The position numbers and the translations under genes are program-made. 64,000 nucleotides of DNA from Batkoa obscura (lineage: Eukaryota > Entomophthoromycota > Entomophthoromycetes > Entomophthorales > Batkoaceae), in assembly GCA_030770535.1 (NCBI GenBank), contig JASVEC010000020.1, forward strand, positions 840,136 through 904,135, in the 5' to 3' direction. The notes under the pieces were generated by a model. It saw only the letters and a list, made by a program, of their open reading frames with translations. It ran no database searches and was not told the DNA's origin. Positions 56,723 to 64,000 of this stretch are shown piece by piece (the first letter of the stretch is position 1; every line of letters begins with the position of its first letter).

Positions 56723-58447
56723 TCATTCCATTTTGAATTTCTTGGAAATATTATTATAAAACTTAAACCCGATTTTAGATAAACAATATATGGAGTAGAA
56801 AGACAAAATTAAGCTAGATAAAAGTAATAAAATAAGCGCACCATAGATATCAATCCCTTTACCAGAAATAAAGGACATTTGTTGAGATACTGGCACAAGG
56901 TGTTTGATTTCACAAGGAGGTAAATCAGAGTTAGGGTTATATGGTTCCAGTTTTCTACAAGCTTTAGCAGTATAAGCATGTTGTTCAAATAAATCAACAG
57001 CAACGTTAATTCTTTTTGAATTATAATAAGAGATCGTTTTCATTCTTAATAAATTTGATTGAAATTTATGATCTTTATCTTCGATGATGGTTTTGAATTG
57101 TTCTTTGAGAGATTGAGGTGTGAAGGTAACTTTATCCACATAAAGACCAGTTCCTATCTCTTCAATTTTACGTGCATTTCTTGGTTGATCAGCAATTAAT
57201 GCTAAGCATAATATAGGTGTACCTGAATAAATGGCTTCAAAGGTGGATTCTAATCCACCATGAGATATGAATAATTTAGTATTCTTATGATTTAAAACAG
57301 ATACTTGTGGTGCCCAAGATAATAACCGAATATTTTTGTTTTTTCCTTCAAATAAATCCTGTACTTTTATCTTTTTTCCTTTACGATCCTTGATTTCTAT
57401 TGGAAAATCATTTTGTTTTGTTTTACCTAAACCCCATACAATACCATCAATAATGTTTTCTTCGATAGCTAATAAACAAGCTTCTAATATTTTTTGAGTT
57501 ATGTTTTCATTCAATATAGAGTGGGAACCAAAAGCAATAAACAATGTGTTTTCATGAAAATCCAAAAACTCACTTAATTCTGGTGTTAATTTGTCTCTAT
57601 TTTCCGATACAATTGGACCCACATGAACTAAATCTGGTAATGTGTTAGTTGCTGGTTCAAACCCAACAAAGCTATTAGCGATATTCAACCCATAGTTTGC
57701 CCCTGGATTCATCCCATTAACAATAGGAATTTGGTATTTTTTTCTTAATTGGTTAGTAACATCGCCCATACTAGAAAAATAATAAATTTTGATAGCAGGC
57801 TGAAGAATTTGAGCATTAAAACGTTCAATAAAAGACATGTCTTTAGTATAAATAGGCGCATAATCTGAACTCATAGTAATAAAAGGTTCTACAATTAAAC
57901 CTAAATTATCCGTGGATTGATAACCGATGATTAATGGTAATTTTAAATGTTTGGCTAAATCAATACATGATATTGCAAAAAAGCTACAAACTACTAGATC
58001 CGGTTTGGTTTCTATTAAATACTCTTTGAGTGGTAAAAATGTATCTTCATAATATTTACTAAAAAAAGAACCTAATGATTTAGCTAAATATTTAGGATTT
58101 AATTCACTTGGTGATTGAGCTATCATTTGCTTAACTTTAGCACGTAATAATTTTTCCATTTCAGTATCCGTCTCAGTAGATCCTAAAGTATAATTTTTTA
58201 TATTATAGCCTGAAGTAAATCTAATATTATCATGAATCGTTGCATATGTTATGGAATGGCCTCTTTTTGCTAATACATCCCCAATCTCTAATAAGGATTT
58301 GATATGGCTTCGTCCCCCAAAGGAGGAGTGTAATACTATGTTGAGTTTATAATTAGGCAATCCTTGCTTTTCAATAGAAGCATTTCCAAAATTCGATAAA
58401 AACAAAGTTAATATTAAAGTAAATATATTCATTTTAGTTAATTTCAA
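56723..58447 (-). CDS. Membrane UDP-glycosyltransferase (GT1), UGT 2
   Basis: Single exon, 574 residues, same build as UGT 1 and roughly 60% identical by eye. Signal peptide MNIFTLILTLFLSNFGNAS (after MKLTK), NIVLHSSFGGRSHIKSLLEI, donor signature LSWAPQVSVLNHKNTKLFIS then HGGLESTFEAIYSGTPILC and DQPRNARK, C-terminal span GALILLLLSSLILSFYSIY. In place of the usual GDQ it has ADQPRN, so the residue before the donor-contacting Asp differs. Mates tail to tail with UGT 1, with three MITEs between. Confidence 0.93.
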   Translation of the reverse strand: MKLTKMNIFTLILTLFLSNFGNASIEKQGLPNYKLNIVLHSSFGGRSHIKSLLEIGDVLAKRGHSITYATIHDNIRFTSGYNIKNYTLGSTETDTEMEKLLRAKVKQMIAQSPSELNPKYLAKSLGSFFSKYYEDTFLPLKEYLIETKPDLVVCSFFAISCIDLAKHLKLPLIIGYQSTDNLGLIVEPFITMSSDYAPIYTKDMSFIERFNAQILQPAIKIYYFSSMGDVTNQLRKKYQIPIVNGMNPGANYGLNIANSFVGFEPATNTLPDLVHVGPIVSENRDKLTPELSEFLDFHENTLFIAFGSHSILNENITQKILEACLLAIEENIIDGIVWGLGKTKQNDFPIEIKDRKGKKIKVQDLFEGKNKNIRLLSWAPQVSVLNHKNTKLFISHGGLESTFEAIYSGTPILCLALIADQPRNARKIEEIGTGLYVDKVTFTPQSLKEQFKTIIEDKDHKFQSNLLRMKTISYYNSKRINVAVDLFEQHAYTAKACRKLEPYNPNSDLPPCEIKHLVPVSQQMSFISGKGIDIYGALILLLLSSLILSFYSIYCLSKIGFKFYNNISKKFKME

Positions 58448-58464
58448 TTTATTTAATTGTTAGT

Positions 58465-58473
58465 GTTTATATA
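58465..58473 (-). promoter_or_regulatory. TATA box of UGT 2
   Basis: TATATAAA read on the minus strand, about 20-25 bases before the ATG, so the leader is very short or the true start of transcription lies close by. Confidence 0.55.
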
Positions 58474-58836
58474 CTCTTTTTTAGAAAAAGTTTAATAATG
58501 CAATATACATATAATTCTTCTTATCACGTCAATGGTAAAATGATTTCGGTTTATGTTAAAAACTGGGTGAATTTTTAGTTCTATTTCTTTTTAAACTTAA
58601 ATTGCTTTCGGCGCTTAAAATTTAAAAGCTGAACACCGATTATTAGGTTTTCCCATTAATTCCTTAACTTATAAAGAAAAAATCAATATTATTATTTCAG
58701 TTAATTGATTTATTAATTCAATATGTTAATGTCTTTTATTGAAGTTTAAAGAACTAGTTTTAATAATCTATTGAAACAATTTTTTTAGATGAATAAAAAT
58801 AGTTTTAAATAGTTGACTAATATTAATAAATAAAAC

Positions 58837-58940
58837 ATATGGGGATGTATTTTTGTATTTAAGAATTTTACTAACAAATTTTCCACTCAAATAGTACTTA
58901 AGATGGAAAAAGTAATGAAGCCAAAAAAACACCCTCATAT
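58837..58940 (-). mobile_element. Foldback MITE
   Basis: ATAT-GGGGATG to CACCCTC-ATAT, upstream of UGT 2. Confidence 0.85.
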
Positions 58941-59030
58941 TTAAAAGTTACTTAATGGATTGAGTTTTTAACTAAAAATCTTTAAATGAATTGAAACTAA
59001 GTCCAAAATGTTATTACATTTAAAGTTAGA

Positions 59031-59244
59031 TGCAATATTTTTGTCGCATCATAGCCATAGTATGGAAAAAATCCAATAAAACTAAAGTAAAAAAACTGAT
59101 AATAATTTTTAAAGGTAAACAAAATTAAGAAGTTCCATAGTGCCATTTTCAATTTTGCTGTCTTTGTTGAAAATTATTTATCTAATTTTCTACTTCAGTT
59201 TTTTGATATTTTTTCCTTGCTATGACTGTAGTGTGATAAAAATG
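59031..59244. mobile_element. Second foldback element, about 214 bp, imperfect palindrome
   Basis: The left arm (GCAATATTTTTGTCGCATCA, CATAGTATGGAAAAAATC, AAAGTAAAAAAACTGAT) matches the reverse complement of the right arm (GCATTTTTATCACACTACAG, CATAGCAAGGAAAAAATA, GAAGTAGAAAATTAGAT) over about 90 bases with scattered differences. It is unrelated in sequence to the GGGGATG family. No other copy was seen; a Tc1/mariner-type MITE is possible. Confidence 0.65.
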
Positions 59245-59755
59245 CTGTACACTAAACCAGTTATTTTAAATTTACTGTCATTCTCTAATATAAACAAAAA
59301 GGTTAGTTAATTATTGGATTTAAGAGAAAAGGTGGGGAAGTAGTAAGATACACACTCTTTTTAGTCAAAGCTTGAGATTGGAACCTTAGTCTTCTCAAAG
59401 AAGAGGGAATTACTTACCAAAGGGATGCTGTTTATATACCCGTTAAAGTAGTGAAAAGTGATTTGTCTATTGAAGTATTCTTACATTTTCGGACATTTTT
59501 GATCTCATTTGTAATAGTGAGTTATTTGTAAAATCGAATGATTCAAGGAATTTAAAAATAAGGCAAATAAAATAAATTAAAAATCCATACATTCGATATA
59601 CAATTTCAGTAATAGTTCGAAGCAATTTTATATAAGTAAAAAGCTAAATATAAAGAAACACGTAATTTATTTAAATAATTAGTTGAAATAGAATACCAAA
59701 ACATGTTCTTTGTTAATATTAATAAAACTTACTTAACCTTACTTTTATGTTGAAA

Positions 59756-61020
59756 CTATAAACCAGATAAAGTTAAACTAATTAATTTAATAACTATATA
59801 GAGTAAGAACTCTAATAAAACTAACAACAACATAGTATTGGTACGATATATACCGATACTATAAGTAGAGACGAAAGACATTTGATGGAATGGTGGCATA
59901 GTATGCTTAAATTCATAAGGAAGTAAATTAGAATTAGTCTCACGAGATCCATATTTTCTGTATCCTTTAGTAGTATAGAAATGTTGTTCAAATAAATCAG
60001 TTGCATAATCAAGTCTTTTAGAACTGAATGAGCAATTGTTTTTACCCTTAATAAGTTAGATTGAAATTTGTTATTTTTATCTTCAATTATTGTCTTAAAT
60101 TGGTCTTTTAAAAACCTAAGTGTGAATGTAAATTTATTAACATAAAGCCCAACTTCTGCTTCTTTTAGTTTAGCGACATTTCTAGGTTAGTCTCCGAGTA
60201 TTCGTTCAACTCAGGTATCAATGTTTCCTTATTTTTACTAAGAATAAGTCCAATATTCATCATATTTGAGGATAATTTTAACATTGGTTCTAAATCAAAA
60301 AAGTATTAGCAATAATTAAGGAAAAACTAAAATCATCAAATAAATTATTATGTACTTTAATATTCAATTGTTTTTTATGCTATTTTATATAATAACAAGA
60401 AACATAAAAAGTGATAATTTGATCATAAAACTCGGTAAAAAACATATCTGTTTTGTATTCAATAATTTATACTTATTCCCCAAAGTTAGATAAGGTTGAT
60501 ATTCAATACTTAATCCATCAATAGCTTAGAACTCAATAATATCGGGTATTTTTAGTTGTTTTATTAAGTCATTACAACTTTTAGATAATCAGTTATAATA
60601 TAGCAAATTCATTAGGTTATTAGTTAGATATTTCTTTAATGGAATTAATGTTTCATCATATCATATAGTTACATAATTAACAATAAGATTTAAGAAATGT
60701 TTTATACGATGTATCTTAGGCTTTAGTAACACCTGAGTTCTCATAACGTTTTTTAATAAGTCACCATTGATAAGTTTATCTGTAAAATAGTTGGTTGGGC
60801 TATAGCCTTGGGTAAATTTAATATTACTTTCAATGGTTACATAACTGACTTGCTGCCCTCATAATATTAATTTTTTTCCAATTTTTAGTATGCCTTAGGT
60901 ATATGAGCAACCACCTACACTTGAATGAAGCATTATATTCAATGGAATGTTGGTTTTATAGGAATGAATTGAGTTTAAATAGCCAAGTAATAGAATATAA
61001 AGAGTAAAATAAGAACTCAT
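59756..61020 (-). pseudogene. UDP-glycosyltransferase pseudogene (UGT 3), donor site deleted
   Basis: Starts at 61020 with MSSYFTLYILLLGYLNSIHS and NIPLNIMLHSSVGGCSYT, and ends with a UGT C-terminus (KFTF..LRFLKDQFKTIIED, FHQMSFVSTYSIGIYR, membrane span LLLVLLEFLLYIVIKLI). Total length is about 1265 bases against about 1720 in the intact paralogs. Between ELNEYSE (about 60200) and PRNVAKLKEAEVGLYV the donor-binding block of roughly 110-120 codons is missing, and the frame contains several stops and shifts. It cannot be an active transferase. Confidence 0.88.
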
Positions 61021-61071
61021 CGTAAAAATCAATATTTTTTTTGACTATAATCAATCTGTTAAAGCCTTGCT

Positions 61072-61080
61072 TTTTATATA
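61072..61080 (-). promoter_or_regulatory. Relict TATA box of the UGT pseudogene
   Basis: TATATAAAAA on the minus strand, about 52-60 bases before the former start codon, like that of UGT 1. Confidence 0.5.
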
Positions 61081-61394
61081 CCTATAATACGAAAATACAA
61101 ATTATTAACAATAATACAACTTTTAGCTTTCATAATGTATTAATATTTATCTATCTAATTCTTTTGCATTAGCAGAAAAATTTAGGCTTGGGTTACTAAA
61201 CATTAATTGTAAATAGAAAATTGTTATTTCACTTGACATTGACTTTTAAGCAAATTTAACTTTTTAACTATTAATGTAAGTTCAAGTAGAATTAGATAAA
61301 TTAATGATCACTTTGGATATTTTGAATATTATTTATCACTAGCACGGAAGTAAGTCTATTTTGTAATAGCTTAGAAATCTTCTGTTATCAACAG

Positions 61395-61536
61395 GTTGTT
61401 ACTGGGCCAATGAAATGTGAATTGGGTATTTTTAATTTAGTATTATCTGAGTTTTATCACGACTATTTCTAGTTTTCTACTTAGCAAATACAAAATCGAA
61501 AATGCCCAATCCACATTTCAATTGGGTCATATTAAC
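61395..61536. mobile_element. Third foldback element, about 142 bp
   Basis: The left arm GTTGTTACTGGGCCAATGAA...ATGTGAATTGGGTATTTT is repeated in reverse complement at the right end (GTTAATATGACCCAATTGAA...ATGTGGATTGGGCATTTT). Arms are about 60 bases with a short central loop. One copy in the window; family unknown. Confidence 0.65.
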
Positions 61537-61893
61537 GAAAATGCTGCATTTACAAATGTTATTAAATTTAATGGTCAAATTATGGAATAATCCAAGGTAA
61601 GATATTTTAATAGTAACTTTATAAAAAAAATATAAAAATATAAAACTATTATTTTAGAAACATTTGTGAATTTTAATAAATTGAAAATCAAAGGTTTATC
61701 AGAAGTAAAACAAAAAAACTTATACAAAACTTGATAGGGCATTAAACTTTCTATTTGAATTCAAAACTTCCGATTAAAATAACTGAACATTAAAACACCT
61801 GTTATTATCAAAAAAATCAAATATTACTCAATATACTAATTTTACAGAAATTATAGCAAATTATCAACCAACACTTTTGAAAAAATAAATACA

Positions 61894-61998
61894 ATATCAA
61901 GATGTTTTTTTGGCTTCATCACTTTTCTATCTTTTAAGCGCTATTTGAATGGAGAAGTTATTAGTAAAATTCTTGAACACAAAAATACATCCACATAT
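61894..61998 (+). mobile_element. Foldback MITE, left end worn
   Basis: ATAT-CAAGATG at the left and CATCCAC-ATAT at the right; core CTTTTAAGCGCTATTTGAAT. It lies about 110 bases before the tRNA-Thr. Confidence 0.75.
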
Positions 61999-62104
61999 AT
62001 TTGTTTCAAAAAAATCAGAGATAATTTAATATTAAAACACATTACTATTATTATTTACAGGGTAATAAAAAATTTATTGAATCAGCTCTAGCTGCTATTA
62101 ATAA

Positions 62105-62177
62105 TGCCTTCTATCGGAATCGAACCAATGACCTTCCGCTTACTAGGCGGACGCTCTGCCAACTGAGCCAAGAAGGC
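62105..62177 (-). tRNA. tRNA-Thr (anticodon AGT)
   Basis: 73-nt minus-strand cloverleaf without intron. Acceptor GCCTTCT pairs with AGAAGGC; the anticodon stem TCCGC/GCGGA encloses loop CTAGTAA with anticodon AGT; the T arm has GGTTCGATTCC; discriminator A. It lies between the UGT pseudogene and UGT 4. Confidence 0.95.
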
Positions 62178-62282
62178 AACTTCTTATTAAGAATTCTAAC
62201 TATTAAAATATTTATTATACTAAAAAAATCATCCATTAGTGATATTTAAAAACTTTTGTATCCATAGCTTGAGCTAAATTAA

Positions 62283-62312
62283 ATTAAACTAAACTAAACT
62301 AAACTAAATCAA
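62283..62312 (+). repeat. AAACT pentamer repeat
   Basis: About five tandem TAAAC units (AAACTAAACTAAACTAAACT), just past the tRNA-Thr. Confidence 0.8.
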
Positions 62313-62587
62313 TAATTAAAAAGGAGTGTGTTAACATAAATTAGTTAACTAAATTATGCCACTCACTATATTTGGATTAAGTTTAAAGACATTAAAATAT
62401 TCAAGTTAAAATACTATTATGAATTTACATGCTTCATTTTATTATATGTTAATAGAATGTATTATAGAAAGAATATACAAATAAGAATTAATAGGGAAAA
62501 AGTAGCCAATTGGAATAGATGGAATAATATAATAGAATTAAAAGAGTTTAATCTTTGGACTATCTTGGACTAAAAAATTGGTATATT

Positions 62588-64000
62588 TTAAATAAAAATA
62601 AGTGAGGGATAACAAATATAAATCAGTATTAGTAGACTTGAGAAGATGAAAAATAAGAATAAAAAATAAATATCCATATTATATAACTGATAAAAATACT
62701 TATTTTTTTTAGGTATTAAATGACTTAATTCACACGGTATTTCATTCTTTTTATAAGGTTGTAATGGACGACAAAGTTTAGCAAGATTAATATGTGTTCA
62801 ATTAAAGTAGCTGCATATTGAATTTTATCTTCAGTATTACCAATCATTTGATTTGTTTTTAATAAATTCATTTGTACTAAATTATCATTTAATAAATATA
62901 AAATATCTTGAATTATTAATTGGAAATTGATATTGTCTTTATCCACGTATTTACTAATACCTAAATCACTTAACTTTCGAGTATTACGAAATTGATCACC
63001 AAATAAAGGCATACATAAGATCGGTTTCTTTGCTGCTATACTTTCGAAACTAGATTCTAAACCACAATGAGATAAAAACAATTTAACATTATCATGATTT
63101 AAAATATTAGTTTGTGGTGTCCAAGAATAGAATTTAATATTATCATTATTATTAAATTTAATCATTTTATGTATATTATAATATTGATTATTAAATAATA
63201 TCTCTTTTTTAATATCTTTTAGTTCTGTTTTTCCTAAACTAATAATAATGCCATCGAATATCTCATTATCGATTAATTTCAATAATAACAACATCAATTG
63301 TTCACTTAATTCTTCATTTAATACTGATAAACTACCAAATCCTACATATAATACTTTACTTTTAATATTCAAATAATTCTCAATTTCAGTAATTACTTTG
63401 ATATTATTTTTATAACTGGAATTATTACTTTTAGATAAAATTGGACCAATATGATGAAGATTAGGTTGTAAATTAATAGCTGGTTCAAAGCCAGTAAATG
63501 TATTAGCTAAATTCAGAGAATAATTCTCATTATCACCAAATACTGTGTAACTTTTGGATACATTATATTTTTTTCTTATTTTATTTAATCTATTGATCAA
63601 TGGCATTAAATAATAAATTCCTTTAATAGGATTAATAATTAATGCTTTAATTCGTTGCAATAAACTTAATTCATTAGTATATAATGGTCCATATTCTAAG
63701 TTATTAATTACATAGGGTGAATGTGTAATACCTAAGCCATCTGTTGTTTGCATTGTTACAATTAATGGAATTGAATATTGTTTAGCTAAATCAATACAAG
63801 CATTAGCAATAAAGTCACAAATCATTAAATCTATTAAATCAAAATTATTTAAAATGTATTGTTTTAAACTTAAATATGTTTGATCATAATTTAATTCCAT
63901 TAATGGGAATACTGAATTAGCCATTGCTTTCATTGGGTTACTTCGACTTTATTCTATTCATTATTGTTAATTTCATTTCATGTTGTATTTGTTTTTGATC
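62588..64000 (-). pseudogene. UDP-glycosyltransferase (UGT 4), partial, apparent frameshifts
   Basis: The main frame (63933-62725) encodes a UGT: ELNYDQTYLSLKQYILNNFD, CIDLAKQYSIPLIVTMQTTD, donor signature FYSWTPQTNILNHDNVKLFL then SHCGLESSFESIAAKKPILC and GDQFRNTRK. Near 62793 one base appears missing in the codon matching Gln of the paralogs' FEQH; the next frame then continues correctly (HINLAKLCRPLQPYKKNEIP...PCELSHLIP, membrane span) to a stop at 62588-62590. A second shift near 63948 separates the main frame from an upstream stretch (EMKLTIMNRIKSK) that resembles UGT 2 LRAKVKQMIAQ. The 5' end is outside the window. It is a recent pseudogene or a site of sequence errors. Confidence 0.75.

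Noticed and set aside
1-64000. CRISPR arrays, bacterial operons, ribosome binding sites, rRNA genes
   Set aside because: No regular spacer arrays or rRNA signatures; intron-bearing fungal genes make bacterial features irrelevant.

Overview
The window is A+T-rich nuclear DNA (about three quarters A+T or more by eye). Its genes carry many short GT-AG introns, mostly about 43-70 bases. The families are fungal: a velvet regulator, a WOPR (Gti1/Pac2) regulator, a CreC/WDR20 WD40 protein, POL5/MYBBP1A, COG8, NAD(P)HX epimerase (NAXE), tRNA 2'-phosphotransferase (TPT1), a subtilisin and membrane UDP-glycosyltransferases. High A+T, introns, subtilisin and multiple UGTs suggest an early-diverging filamentous fungus, perhaps Entomophthoromycotina (Conidiobolus-like); this placement is an inference.

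Layout. 1-6.7 kb is repeat-rich: fragments of two copies of one DNA-transposon transposase, a 261-bp inverted repeat around a tRNA-Arg(ACG), and about a dozen copies of a ~100-bp foldback MITE. 6.9-20 kb is a housekeeping block: an unrecognised 11-exon gene divergent from 18-exon POL5, then a CreC-like WD40 gene, a PA-TM-RING E3 ligase and a velvet protein, the last three on the minus strand. 21.4-23.2 kb is a decayed tandem array of ~180-bp units. 24-27.4 kb holds COG8 and a secreted subtilisin, tail to tail.

29.6-48.6 kb is gene-poor accessory DNA. It holds four single-exon proteins that look like diverged relatives of one tubby-like/LURP-one-like fold, plus TPT1, a WOPR regulator, NAXE (9 exons) and a secreted orphan. 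50-51.8 kb has a glutaminyl-peptide cyclotransferase and a secreted stand-alone subtilisin-propeptide-like (I9) protein. 54-64 kb is a UGT cluster: two intact genes converging on three MITEs, one pseudogene that lost its sugar-donor site, and one copy with apparent frameshifts cut by the window edge. A tRNA-Thr(AGT) lies between the last two.

The strongest unexplained signal is the foldback MITE: about 29 whole, partial or degenerate copies with inverted ends GGGGATGT, mostly flanked by ATAT. Six copies have matching non-palindromic 4-bp flanks (AAAT three times, AAAC, GTAT, ATCT), which points to a 4-bp target duplication. Several copies are chained sharing one target, and a related locus shows one site unoccupied. 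All splice models were made by eye and no database was searched.
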